Source of the DNA: JAOUEA01 sp963821935
Lineage (GTDB): Bacteria > Actinomycetota > UBA4738 > HRBIN12
NCBI GenBank assembly: GCA_963821935.1
Contig: CAWGFM010000005.1
Location: 620,001 to 684,000, forward strand
Direction of reading: 5' to 3'
Length of the DNA stretch: 64,000 nucleotides
Shown: piece by piece, positions 16,171 through 24,810 of the stretch
Layout of the letters: every line of letters starts with the position of its first letter
Position numbering within the stretch: the first letter of the stretch is position 1
The notes under the pieces: model-generated
Seen by the model: only the letters and a program-made list of their open reading frames with translations
Databases searched by the model: none
What the model was told of the DNA's origin: nothing
Program-made: the position numbers and the translations under genes

Positions 16171-17595
16171 TCAGGTCGCCCCGGGTGTGTTGGGGGTGAG
16201 GAGCTCGCCGGCGTCGAACGGCGTGTATCCGGGAGCCAAGAGTGGCCAAGGCCGGGCCGCCTCCCACGCCGCACCGACCGCCAGCACGAGATCGTCCGCG
16301 AACCTCGGACCCGTGATCTGGATGCCGAACGGCACGCCGTTGGGCGAGCGTCCGGCCGGGACGCTGAGCGCCGGATGCCCGGTCATGTTGGCGGTCTCGG
16401 TGTTGTAGGCGTCGTCGTCGTCGGTGCCGGCCTCCTCGCTCCCCGGCATGCGGCCGTCTGCGTAGAAGCCTTCGACGCACATCGTGGGACAGACCAGGAC
16501 CGCGTCGTCGCCCAACAGATGGTCAAGTTGCTTGACCATGGTGAACCGGTGGCGACGTGCCGCGACGTAGTCGTCGACGGAGAGCGTCGCTGCGTGCTCC
16601 ATCGCGCGCCGGGCGTTCGCGGAGAACTCCTCCGCATGCTCGGCGACGACATCGCGGCCGATCGACGTCAGCTGTTCGACCCCGACCGTGGCGAACCAGT
16701 CCGCGACGGCGTTCGTCGTCCATGGAGGCGTGATGCGTTCCGCCGTCACGCCGATCGCATCCTCCATAGCCTCGACCGCGTCATCGAAGAGCGCAGCGAT
16801 CGAGACGGGAAGGGGGCCGTGATCGATCAGACGAGGCGTGACGAGCAGGCGCGCGGGCATGACGCCGGCCCGTGGGACCCAGCGGGTGAGCGCCGATGGA
16901 TCACCGGGCGTCGGACCGGCGAGGATCCCCAACAGCAGCGCGGCGTCGGCGACGCTCGTCGCCATCGGCCCCTTGGTGGACTGGTCGATCCAGGTCGGGA
17001 TCGGATCGCGACCGAGCAGTCCGTTCGTGGGCTTCAGCCCCACCAGCCCGCAGTACGCGGCCGGGATCCGGATCGAACCGGCGCCGTCCGTGCCGGTGGC
17101 CAACGGCGCCAGGCCCATCGCAAGCGCAGCACCGCTCCCTCCACTCGATCCGCCCGGCGACCAGTCCAGCGCCCACGGGTTGTTCGTGTCGCCGAACAGC
17201 CGGTTCGACGTGAATCCGGCGAGCGCGAACTCCGGCAGGTTGGTCTTGCCGACGACGATCGCGCCCGCAGCTCGGAGACGGCCCACCACGTCGCAGTCAC
17301 GTTCCTCCGGCTCGGCGTCCCGATGCAGCAGCGAGCCGTAGGTCGTGGGCAGCCCCGCGCACTCCTCGTTGTCTTTCACCAACAGGGGAAGCCCGGCAAG
17401 CAGGCCCGGGTCCTCCCCGGATGCAACCCGTTCGTCGAGCGCCGCGGCGTCGGCGAGCGCGTCATCGTCTCGCGTGAGGACGATCGAGTTGACCGGCCCG
17501 TCGTGCCGCTCGATCCGTGACAGCGAGGTAGCCACCAGCGACTCCGAGGTGATGCGGCCGGTTCGCACGGCCGCTGCGAGCGCCGCGAGCATCAT
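16171..17595 (-). CDS. Amidase signature family amidase
   Basis: A 474-residue amidase signature enzyme. The Ser-cisSer-Lys triad is visible: Lys74 in LLVKDN, Ser150 in PGGSSGGSG and Ser174 in GTDGAGSIRIPA, with the expected spacing of 24 between the serines. It hydrolyses a carboxamide; the substrate is unknown. There is no GatC/GatB gene nearby and the C-terminal half is not GatA-like, so it is a catabolic amidase. Its ATG overlaps the stop of the upstream flavoprotein gene as ATGA, and the GcvT-like gene follows. Confidence 0.88.
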   Translation of the reverse strand: MMLAALAAAVRTGRITSESLVATSLSRIERHDGPVNSIVLTRDDDALADAAALDERVASGEDPGLLAGLPLLVKDNEECAGLPTTYGSLLHRDAEPEERDCDVVGRLRAAGAIVVGKTNLPEFALAGFTSNRLFGDTNNPWALDWSPGGSSGGSGAALAMGLAPLATGTDGAGSIRIPAAYCGLVGLKPTNGLLGRDPIPTWIDQSTKGPMATSVADAALLLGILAGPTPGDPSALTRWVPRAGVMPARLLVTPRLIDHGPLPVSIAALFDDAVEAMEDAIGVTAERITPPWTTNAVADWFATVGVEQLTSIGRDVVAEHAEEFSANARRAMEHAATLSVDDYVAARRHRFTMVKQLDHLLGDDAVLVCPTMCVEGFYADGRMPGSEEAGTDDDDAYNTETANMTGHPALSVPAGRSPNGVPFGIQITGPRFADDLVLAVGAAWEAARPWPLLAPGYTPFDAGELLTPNTPGAT

Positions 17596-19265
17596 CGGCG
17601 CAGGCCCAGCCGGTCACGCACCCGTTCGAACCCGTCGGCGAACCGTGCGCCCGCGTCGTTGAGCTTGGCCTCCAGGTCGCCACGCTTCGCGTCCTTCAAC
17701 ACCACGGTCGACGCGTTGCGTCCAGCGATCCCCATGACCCCGCCCCCGGGGTGGGTGCCGGCGCCGCACAGGTACAGGCCCGTGATCGGCGTCCGATGGT
17801 CGCCGTAGAAGGGGATCGGGCGGAACGAGAACATCTGATCCGGCGTGAGCTCGCCCTGCATGATGTTGCCTCCCACGAGTCCCGTGCGAGCTTCGATGTC
17901 GGGAGGCGCCAGCACCTCCATGTCCTCCACCAGGTCGGCGAAGCCGGGGGCGTAGCGTTCGAACTCGGCGATCACGCGCTTCCCGTACGACTGTCGCTCT
18001 GTTCCCCAGTCGGTGTCCCGCAGCTCGTATGGCCCCCACTGACTGAACCCGATCGCCAGATGCTTGCCGTCGGGCGCGAGCCCGGTGGGCTCATGTGCCG
18101 TGGGGAACACCATCTCGGTGTAGGGATGCTCGCTGGCCCGGCCGTACTTCGCATCGTCGAAGGCTCGCTCCAGGAACTCCATCGAGGGCGAGGTCGCGAC
18201 CAGCCCTCGGAACGGATCGCCATCTTGATCCCAGCTCGGGAAGACCGGCAGCGCGGACAAGGCCAGGTGCACCTTCACGCTGCCGCTGCGCGAGCGGTAT
18301 CGCTCGATGTCGCGCACGACATCTCGGGGCAGCTGCTCGCGACCAACCAGGTCGAGGTAGGTGGTTCGGGGATGGACGTTGGAGATGACCCGGCCGGCTC
18401 GAACGATGGAGCCGTCATCCAGCTCCACTCCCACGGCTCGTCCCTCGGAGTTGATCGCGATCTTCGCCACCTGCTGGCCGGTTCGGATCTCGGCCCCCGC
18501 GTGCTCGGCGGAACGCCGCATCGCGGTCGAGACCCCGCCCATGCCGCCTTTGACCCACCCCCACGCGCCGAAGTGACCGTCGATCTCGCCGATCCAGTGA
18601 TGCATCAGGGTGTACGCGGAGCCGGGCGTCATGGGCCCGCCCCAGGCCCCCACCACCGCCTGGGTCGCGAGCGCCCCCTTCACGCGTTCGTCGGTGAACC
18701 ATTCGTCCAGGAAGTCGGCCGCGCTCATCGTGAACAGGCGCACCAGCTCGTGGATGTCACGCCCCGTCCACCCGCGGAAACGCGCACCCGTCCGAGCCCA
18801 GTTGAGGAACTCGGACAGCCTCATGTTGGGCGGGACCACGTACAGGAGTGCTTTCATGAGATCCGCGATGTGCTCGAAGTAGGTGTCGAACTCCACCCAC
18901 GCGTCGGCGTCGGCCTTGTTGAGCGCGGCGATGTTGCGTGCGTCGCGCTCCAGGTCGCCCCATAGCGTCAGGGAGGAGCCATCCGGGAACGGCACGAAGT
19001 AGTCCGGCGTGATGATCGAGACCTCGTATCCGAACCGCTTCAGGTCCAGCTCGGCGACGATGCGGTCGGGCATGAGCGAGACCACGTAGGAGTTGGTCGA
19101 GACCCGGTAGCCCGGGAAGCTCTCCTCGGTGACGGCGGCCCCGCCGACCTGTTCCCCACGTTCCAGGACCAGCACGTCGAGGCCTGCCTTCGCCAGGTAG
19201 ATGGCGCAGGCCAACCCGTTGTGGCCGCCACCCACGATGACGACGTCGCGCTCGTTCAGCCCCAT
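17592..19265 (-). CDS. PYROXD2-like / phytoene-desaturase-related FAD oxidoreductase
   Basis: A 557-residue flavoprotein starting with the dinucleotide-binding motif VVIVGGGHNGLACAIYLA. Length, the GQQVAKI region and the C-terminal GLYLCGAGTHPGGGVMG segment match the PYROXD2 / phytoene dehydrogenase-related group rather than true carotenoid desaturases. No carotenoid genes are nearby. The substrate is unknown. The ATG at 19265 lies 8 bases after a TAGGCT -10 box. It leads a coupled operon with the amidase and GcvT-like genes and is divergent from the monoamine oxidase gene. A paralogue lies at 55412-57031. Confidence 0.85.
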   Translation of the reverse strand: MGLNERDVVIVGGGHNGLACAIYLAKAGLDVLVLERGEQVGGAAVTEESFPGYRVSTNSYVVSLMPDRIVAELDLKRFGYEVSIITPDYFVPFPDGSSLTLWGDLERDARNIAALNKADADAWVEFDTYFEHIADLMKALLYVVPPNMRLSEFLNWARTGARFRGWTGRDIHELVRLFTMSAADFLDEWFTDERVKGALATQAVVGAWGGPMTPGSAYTLMHHWIGEIDGHFGAWGWVKGGMGGVSTAMRRSAEHAGAEIRTGQQVAKIAINSEGRAVGVELDDGSIVRAGRVISNVHPRTTYLDLVGREQLPRDVVRDIERYRSRSGSVKVHLALSALPVFPSWDQDGDPFRGLVATSPSMEFLERAFDDAKYGRASEHPYTEMVFPTAHEPTGLAPDGKHLAIGFSQWGPYELRDTDWGTERQSYGKRVIAEFERYAPGFADLVEDMEVLAPPDIEARTGLVGGNIMQGELTPDQMFSFRPIPFYGDHRTPITGLYLCGAGTHPGGGVMGIAGRNASTVVLKDAKRGDLEAKLNDAGARFADGFERVRDRLGLRR

Positions 19266-19273
19266 GGTCGGCG

Positions 19274-19279
19274 AGCCTA
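19274..19279 (-). promoter_or_regulatory. -10 box (TAGGCT) of the PYROXD2-like gene
   Basis: On the minus strand TAGGCT is 8 bases before the ATG at 19265. It faces away from the TAGGGT box at 19335, which serves the divergent monoamine oxidase gene. Confidence 0.45.
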
Positions 19280-19334
19280 CCGAGGGTTCCGCGTCGTGGG
19301 CAACGGATCCTCGCGCGTGCCGCGCAGGGTTGGG

Positions 19335-19340
19335 TAGGGT
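19335..19340 (+). promoter_or_regulatory. -10 box (TAGGGT) of the monoamine oxidase gene
   Basis: TAGGGT followed by 7 bases and the ATG at 19348, a leaderless spacing that also supports this start over an earlier in-frame one at 19201. Confidence 0.45.
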
Positions 19341-19347
19341 CACCCCG

Positions 19348-20652
19348 ATGGATGCGGACGTCGTCGTCATCGGTGGTGGGCTCGCAGGACTGGTGGCGGC
19401 TCGCGACCTGGGTGAGGACGGGCGCTCCGTAGTGGTCCTGGAAGCACGTGACCGCCTCGGCGGACGCGTGTGGTACCGCGAGCTCCCCGGCACCGGCATC
19501 CGGGTCGAATACGGCGCCACCTGGTTCTGGTCGGAGCTGCACGTGGCGCTGGCCGCCGAGACCGCGCGATACGACGTCCCGGTGCACGACGCGGGGCCGC
19601 CGGTCGAAACGGCGTGGCGATCAGGTGACACGCTGCGCACGGGACCGGACGCCGCGGTCGGTCTCGCGCAGGCGCTCGCCCCGTTCGAATCCATCTTCGA
19701 TGCGAACGCGGAGCGGATCATGTCGGCCTGGGACGGCGACCGGACTCCCCTGGCCGACCTCGACGTTCCGATGGCTACCTGGATCGAAGGGCTCGGACTG
19801 CCCCAGGACGCCGTGAACTATGTCTTGGGCTTCGCGGCCGCCATGGGTGGCGGCGATCCCGCTCGCCTCTCGGCGCTGAGCCTGCTCACCGACGCCGCGA
19901 CGACCGGCTACCGGTTCAGCGATGCGTTCTCATCGCTGGGGAACACGTTCGATCGCGGCACCGCGAGCCTGGTCGATGCGCTCGCAGCCGATATCGCCGG
20001 TGAGATCCGGCTGGGGACCGTGGTGCGACGTATCACCGATGGCACGGATGGCCTCACGGTCGAGCTCGATGGCGGCGGCATCGTTCGGGCCGAAGCGGGC
20101 GTGCTCGCGCTCCCCGTCAACGTCTGGCGCGACGTGCACTTCGACCCTCCGCTCTCGCCGGAGCAACGCCGGATCGCTCAGGCTGGACACGCGGGAACGT
20201 CGACGAAGGTGCTCGCGGTCGCACGTGGCGTGCCCGCGGACTTCCAGGCGCTCGGCTGGCCCGGTGGTCTGCAGGCCATCGTGAGTGGCCGGAAGATCGG
20301 CGCAGAACGCGTGCTCTACGGCTTCTCCGGGATGGGAGATATCGACCCGATCGACACCGATGCCGTCGATCGCGCGGTCCGTGCGTACCTGCCGGGCGCG
20401 ACGGTGTCGCTGAGCGATGGGCACGACTGGGTCGCCGACCCGTTCTCGCGCGGCACGTGGCTCGCGCCACCGGTGGGATGGGATATCGCCGGCACCGGCG
20501 CGTACGGATCGCCGCACGGCAGGCTCGCCTTCGCCGGCGCCGACATCGCGAGGACGGGCGCCGGGTGGATGGAGGGCGCCGTCATCAGCGGTCACGATGC
20601 CGCCGGCACGGTGCGCTCCTTCCCGAGGACCGCCCGCCCGTCCATGCGCTAA
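19348..20652 (+). CDS. Flavin monoamine oxidase family protein
   Basis: A 434-residue FAD amine oxidase. The N-terminal VVVIGGGLAGLVAARDL and the following VLEARDRLGGRVW (residues 32-44) are the classic FAD-binding and GG-doublet motifs of monoamine oxidases. The C-terminal LAFAGADIARTGAGWMEGA holds the second FAD contact. It oxidatively deaminates an amine to an aldehyde with hydrogen peroxide release; the substrate is not known. The stop overlaps the convergent transporter gene by 4 bases. Confidence 0.88.
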   Translation: MDADVVVIGGGLAGLVAARDLGEDGRSVVVLEARDRLGGRVWYRELPGTGIRVEYGATWFWSELHVALAAETARYDVPVHDAGPPVETAWRSGDTLRTGPDAAVGLAQALAPFESIFDANAERIMSAWDGDRTPLADLDVPMATWIEGLGLPQDAVNYVLGFAAAMGGGDPARLSALSLLTDAATTGYRFSDAFSSLGNTFDRGTASLVDALAADIAGEIRLGTVVRRITDGTDGLTVELDGGGIVRAEAGVLALPVNVWRDVHFDPPLSPEQRRIAQAGHAGTSTKVLAVARGVPADFQALGWPGGLQAIVSGRKIGAERVLYGFSGMGDIDPIDTDAVDRAVRAYLPGATVSLSDGHDWVADPFSRGTWLAPPVGWDIAGTGAYGSPHGRLAFAGADIARTGAGWMEGAVISGHDAAGTVRSFPRTARPSMR

Positions 20653-21488
20653 CCCGCGGCGATGAGCGCGATCCCCGCGAACGCCGCGATCACACCGGCG
20701 CTCTGCGACCTGGCCAGCCGTTCGTGGAGCACCGCTCGCGCGAGCAGCACGGTGGCCACCGGATAGAGCGCGGCCAAGACGGCGATCACGCTGAGCAGTT
20801 GGCCGGTGGAGGCCGCCACGGCGAACAGCAGGTTGGAGCCGTTGTCGAGCAGGCCCAGCAGGATCAGCGAGCCCATCTGGGGGCGCGTCATCGTGAATGC
20901 GGGGCGAGCGGCCGCCACGATCACGCCCAGCAGCGCGACCGCCCCCACGCGCACCGACACCGTGGTCCATGCGGGGTCGATCCGAGCTCCACGGTCCAGG
21001 AAGATGACCAGGATGCCGAACGCCACCGCGGCGACCGCGGACAACATCACGGCGCGCGCGGTGACCGGCTGGCCGTGCCCGACGGGCGAACGCGATGCCA
21101 GCAGGACGCCGACGATCGCGACGACGATCCCGATGAATTGCAGCGTCGCGGGTCGATCGCCCCGAGCCAACGCGGCCCCCACGGAGACCACCACGGACAG
21201 CGCCGAGATGGGCGCCACGACACCCATCGGGCCGAGGGCGAGCGCCGTGTACAGCGACGAGAGACCGATCACACCGCAGACACCCGCCGCCATGCCCAGC
21301 CAGATGACCTGCACGTCATCCGGCCCGCGGCCCAGGCCCAGCACCACCGCGCCCATGAAGATCAACCCCGCCACTTGGGACACCACGCTGACCACCCAGA
21401 TCGGCAGGGACTTGGTCGCGAGCCCGCCAAGGAAATCGGCCGTCCCCCACCCCGCCGCGGAACCCAACGCAAGCACGATCCCCAGCAT
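20649..21488 (-). CDS. DMT-superfamily (EamA) transporter
   Basis: A 279-residue membrane protein with about ten transmembrane segments in two EamA repeats. Each repeat ends in the usual pattern (LYTALALGPMGVVAPI in repeat 1, LYPVATVLLARAVLHERL in repeat 2). DMT members are often metabolite exporters. The ATG at 21488 lies exactly 6 bases after a TAGCCT -10 box. It is transcribed alone, convergent with the monoamine oxidase gene. Confidence 0.88.
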   Translation of the reverse strand: MLGIVLALGSAAGWGTADFLGGLATKSLPIWVVSVVSQVAGLIFMGAVVLGLGRGPDDVQVIWLGMAAGVCGVIGLSSLYTALALGPMGVVAPISALSVVVSVGAALARGDRPATLQFIGIVVAIVGVLLASRSPVGHGQPVTARAVMLSAVAAVAFGILVIFLDRGARIDPAWTTVSVRVGAVALLGVIVAAARPAFTMTRPQMGSLILLGLLDNGSNLLFAVAASTGQLLSVIAVLAALYPVATVLLARAVLHERLARSQSAGVIAAFAGIALIAAG

Positions 21489-21494
21489 CGCGGG

Positions 21495-21500
21495 AGGCTA
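21495..21500 (-). promoter_or_regulatory. -10 box (TAGCCT) of the DMT transporter gene
   Basis: On the minus strand TAGCCT, six bases, ATG at 21488: leaderless spacing. Confidence 0.45.
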
Positions 21501-21532
21501 GCCGAGAACCGAGAGGCCGGGATCGATGCCGG

Positions 21533-22756
21533 TCAGGCGAACGGCACGACGCGGACGCCGTCCTTCCACACCTGGTGCACCCGGGACTCGTAGCCATCGA
21601 AGTCGAATGGGTCCCCCTCGACGAGGACGAGGTCGGCCCGCTTGCCGGGCTCGATCGTGCCCAGCTGGTCCGCCAGCCCCATCAGCTCGGCGGCGCTGCG
21701 CGTGGCCGCGTGGAGCGCTTGGGCCGGTGTGAACCCGTTCGCCGCCATATGGCGAAGTTCGTTCAGGTTGGTTCCGTGCGGCGCCACGGGACAGTCGGTG
21801 CCCATCGCCACCTTCACTCCGGCATCGGCGGCCAAGCCGAATGCGCGGAGCTCGGGCCTGCCGAGGTCACGCAGCTTCTCACGCACGGCGGGCTGCACCT
21901 TCGGATCGTTCGCGATCGCCTCGGTCGCATCGCCGGCCGTGAGCGTGGGAACGAGCCACGTGCCTCGTTCGACCATCATGGCCGCCGCCTCCTCATCCAG
22001 GTACGTCCCGTGCTCGATGGAGCGCACCCCGGCTCGGATCGCACGTTTGATGCCCTCCGGCCCATGCGCGTGCGACATGACCCACGTCCCCAGGTCGGCC
22101 GCGGTCCGCACGATCGCGTCCACCTCCTCCTGGGAGTAGTTGGGTTCCATCGGGTCGTCGGCGGGCGAGAGGAACCCGCCGGAGGAGGCGATCTTGATCA
22201 CGTCGGCGCCGGCCCGGATGACCTCGCGCACCTTCCGGCTGACCCCGTCGACGCCATCGCACACGCCGGACGGGAACCCCGGGTACTCCACGCCGAAGGC
22301 ACCCTGCGCCCCGCTCGGCAGCCACGCATCGTTGTGCCCACCGGTCATCGAGAGCATCGTCACGGAGATCTGCATGCGTGGGCCGGCGAGCGTTCCTTCG
22401 TCGACCGCGGCCCTGAGCCCGGCATCGGCGCCGGCCGCGTCGCGAACGGTGGTGATGCCGAGCGCCAGCGTCCATCGCAGGTTGTCGGCCATGCGGAAGA
22501 AGGGCAAGGAGAACGGTTCCTGCATGCGGGCGTACTCGTCGAAGTCCTCGTATCGGTACGCGATGTGCACGTGGCAATCGAACAGGCCCGGCAGGATGGC
22601 GCTGCCGTCGCAGTCCACAGCCACATCGCCGTCGAGGCCGCGACCCACGTCCATGATCAGCCCGTCCTCGATCACGACGTCGGCCTCGCTCACAGCGTCG
22701 GGCCCGGCGCCGGTGCCGTCGAAGATCCTCGCCCCCCGGAACACCGTCCTGCTCAC
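21533..22756 (-). CDS. Metal-dependent amidohydrolase
   Basis: A 407-residue amidohydrolase-superfamily enzyme. The metal ligands HVH (in GLFDCHVHIAY near residue 62), a later Lys (VIKIASSGG, near 178), His residues in MSHAHG and SIEHG, and Asp in GTDCPVAPHG are all present, a pattern typical of imidazolonepropionase/prolidase-like members with a carboxylated lysine. Cytosolic. The GTG start at 22756 follows a GGAGGG site. The reaction is hydrolysis of a cyclic amide or dipeptide-like bond; the substrate is unknown. It is divergent from the acyl-CoA dehydrogenase gene. Confidence 0.88.
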   Translation of the reverse strand: MSRTVFRGARIFDGTGAGPDAVSEADVVIEDGLIMDVGRGLDGDVAVDCDGSAILPGLFDCHVHIAYRYEDFDEYARMQEPFSLPFFRMADNLRWTLALGITTVRDAAGADAGLRAAVDEGTLAGPRMQISVTMLSMTGGHNDAWLPSGAQGAFGVEYPGFPSGVCDGVDGVSRKVREVIRAGADVIKIASSGGFLSPADDPMEPNYSQEEVDAIVRTAADLGTWVMSHAHGPEGIKRAIRAGVRSIEHGTYLDEEAAAMMVERGTWLVPTLTAGDATEAIANDPKVQPAVREKLRDLGRPELRAFGLAADAGVKVAMGTDCPVAPHGTNLNELRHMAANGFTPAQALHAATRSAAELMGLADQLGTIEPGKRADLVLVEGDPFDFDGYESRVHQVWKDGVRVVPFA

Positions 22757-22824
22757 CGGCTCACTCCCTCCACCCCTACACTTCCGGCCGAGGCTACCCG
22801 CCCGACGGACCCAGGAGCGAATCA

Positions 22825-24012
22825 GTGGACATGCGACTCGACGTGGCTGATGCCGCGTTGCAAGCGAAGGCACGAGCGTTCACGAACGACGTGCTGATCC
22901 CACTGGAAGACGAGTGCGAGGAGCACGACGGGCTCACCGAGGCCAGCGCGGCCGCAGCCAAGCGCCAGGTACTGGACGCCGGATTCAACGGGATCAACCA
23001 GCCGGTCGCCGACGGTGGCCAGGGCTTCGACCTGTTCCAACAGATGCTGGTCGAGGAGCAGTGGGGGCACGCAACCGGGGCGCTGTGGGACATCCCGTGG
23101 CGGCCATCCATCCCGCTCCAGGCCGGGACCCAGGATCAGAAGGAGCGATACCTCCGGCCCGCCATCCGCGGTGAACGGCGCGACGCCTACGCCATCACCG
23201 AGGAAGGAGCCGGATCCGACGTGTCCATGGTGGCGACGGTGGCCCGGCGTGATGGCGATGGCTGGGTGCTGGATGGTGAGAAGTGGCACGTCACCAGCGG
23301 CGACGTCGCGGACTTCTTCCTGGTGCACGCGCACGTCGACGGCGATGCGTCGAAGGCGACCGTGTTCCTCGTGGACAAGGACAGCCCGGGGGTCCGCCTG
23401 GTGCGCACACCCAAGTACACGCACACGTTCGTGTTCGAGCATCCGATCTACGCGTTCGACGAGGTCCGGCTCAGCGACGACCAGGTGCTGGGCGGAGTGG
23501 GCGAGGGGCTGGATCTCACCAAGGACTGGTTCGTGGAGGAACGCCTCATGATCGGGGCTCGCACGATCGGCGCCAGCACGCGGGCGCTGGACCTGAGCCT
23601 GGAGTTCGCGCGGACCCGACGCCAGTTCGACACGGCGATCGTGGAGTTCGGAGCCATCGAGTTCATGCTCGCCGACATGGCGGCCGAGATCATGGCGGCG
23701 AAGTCCTTGCTGTACCGCGTGTGCTGGGAAGCGGCGCGCGGCGGGTCGGCACGGAAGCAGACCCACGCCATGGCCAGCGTCGTGAAGCTCGTCTGCAGCG
23801 AGACGGCGGGGCGGGTGGCCGATAGAGCGGTGCAGATCTTCGGCGGGCGCGGGTACATGCGGGAGCAACCGGTCGAGCGCCTCTACCGGGAGCTGCGGGT
23901 CGACCGCATCTGGGAGGGCACCTCCGAGATCCAGCGCGTCGTGATCGGCAACGAGCTGCGGAAGCGGGGCTCGGACCGGTTCACGGGGTGGCCCGGTCCC
24001 GAGCACGTCTAG
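22825..24012 (+). CDS. Acyl-CoA dehydrogenase
   Basis: A 395-residue flavin dehydrogenase introducing a 2,3 double bond into an acyl-CoA. The FAD/substrate loop AITEEGAGSDVS lies near residue 130, RRQFDTAIVEFGAIE near 268, and the C-terminal GGRGYMREQPVERLYRE and IWEGTSEIQR carry the catalytic glutamate (IWEGTSE). It starts at GTG 22825 with AGGAG upstream; ATG 22831 is the alternative. No other beta-oxidation gene is adjacent. The stop overlaps the convergent gene at 24009 by 4 bases as CTAG. Confidence 0.92.
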   Translation: MDMRLDVADAALQAKARAFTNDVLIPLEDECEEHDGLTEASAAAAKRQVLDAGFNGINQPVADGGQGFDLFQQMLVEEQWGHATGALWDIPWRPSIPLQAGTQDQKERYLRPAIRGERRDAYAITEEGAGSDVSMVATVARRDGDGWVLDGEKWHVTSGDVADFFLVHAHVDGDASKATVFLVDKDSPGVRLVRTPKYTHTFVFEHPIYAFDEVRLSDDQVLGGVGEGLDLTKDWFVEERLMIGARTIGASTRALDLSLEFARTRRQFDTAIVEFGAIEFMLADMAAEIMAAKSLLYRVCWEAARGGSARKQTHAMASVVKLVCSETAGRVADRAVQIFGGRGYMREQPVERLYRELRVDRIWEGTSEIQRVVIGNELRKRGSDRFTGWPGPEHV

Positions 24013-24722
24013 GTCCCCCGCATGCAGCCCATTACCTCGGCGGGAAGGCCCGGATTCGTGAGGCCGCCGCCGCCCTTCGCGAAGTCGTACGGCTCGCCGA
24101 ACCACCGGCCGGGCAGTCCCGGGTAGGCGCGGCGGGCGGGTTGTCCAGCGTCGTACTGGAAGCCCGTCCAGTCGGGTGAGGTGAACCCTTCGCTGTCGTA
24201 GGGAGCCACGGCCGACAGACCCTTGCCGAACGCACGCTGTTCCACCAGGAACCGGCCCTGGTAGTCGAGCTCGTCGGCCGCGTAGAGCTTCACGTACCAG
24301 CGACGGACGACCTGCAGGTAGCCCTTGGCGCTGTCGCCGACGGACGGAGGGGACTCCGGCCCCACGAACAGTCGCATGTCGACGACGACCAGCTCCCCGC
24401 GGACGGGCGCGGCGCGTCTGATCACGCCGAGCGGGTCGGAGAACATCGGGGAGCTCCGTGGGGGGGTGACCCACCCTTCCACGCAGCTCTCCGAGACCGG
24501 ACCGCTCGTGGCCGGTTCCTGCGCGGGTACGGCCGGAGGCGTCGGGGATGCCGCCGGCTCCACCGACGGCGTGAACTGGGGTGTCGGAGCGACCGGTGAA
24601 TTCGGGAAGGCCCCGGTCGACGATGCCGGATCCGGTTCGCCGTCATCGCGCACGATGACGAACGCGGCTGCCGACCCCGCGACGACGACGAGTACCGCGA
24701 TCACCACCACAACCCTGCGCAC
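24009..24722 (-). CDS. Secreted or membrane-anchored protein with Pro/Thr-rich linker
   Basis: A 237-residue protein with an N-terminal hydrophobic segment (residues 4-24) that may be a signal peptide or anchor. A low-complexity Pro/Thr/Ala/Ser linker spans about residues 30-70, followed by a globular domain rich in aromatic residues with two Cys residues (near 80 and 234). No family is recognised. The GTG at 24722 lies 6 bases after a TAGGAT -10 box. It is divergent from the Tat-exported phosphoesterase gene, and both products appear extracytoplasmic. Confidence 0.6.
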   Translation of the reverse strand: MRRVVVVIAVLVVVAGSAAAFVIVRDDGEPDPASSTGAFPNSPVAPTPQFTPSVEPAASPTPPAVPAQEPATSGPVSESCVEGWVTPPRSSPMFSDPLGVIRRAAPVRGELVVVDMRLFVGPESPPSVGDSAKGYLQVVRRWYVKLYAADELDYQGRFLVEQRAFGKGLSAVAPYDSEGFTSPDWTGFQYDAGQPARRAYPGLPGRWFGEPYDFAKGGGGLTNPGLPAEVMGCMRGT

Positions 24723-24728
24723 CTGCGA

Positions 24729-24734
24729 ATCCTA
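24729..24734 (-). promoter_or_regulatory. -10 box (TAGGAT) of the secreted protein gene
   Basis: On the minus strand TAGGAT, six bases, then GTG at 24722, a leaderless arrangement with a consensus actinobacterial -10. Confidence 0.5.
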
Positions 24735-24810
24735 CGCATGTGCTGTGGCGAAGCCGTGATGTCGACCGTTCGAGGCCATCGCAGCAGTTCGGACTGGTAG
24801 AACTGTTCGA

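Noticed and set aside
16141..17520. 459-codon plus-strand frame across the amidase gene
   Set aside because: Antisense shadow of the amidase, which carries an intact Ser-Ser-Lys triad; the frame has no domain or ribosome-binding site.
21575..22897. 440-codon plus-strand frame opposite the amidohydrolase
   Set aside because: Shadow of the amidohydrolase, which carries all metal ligands.
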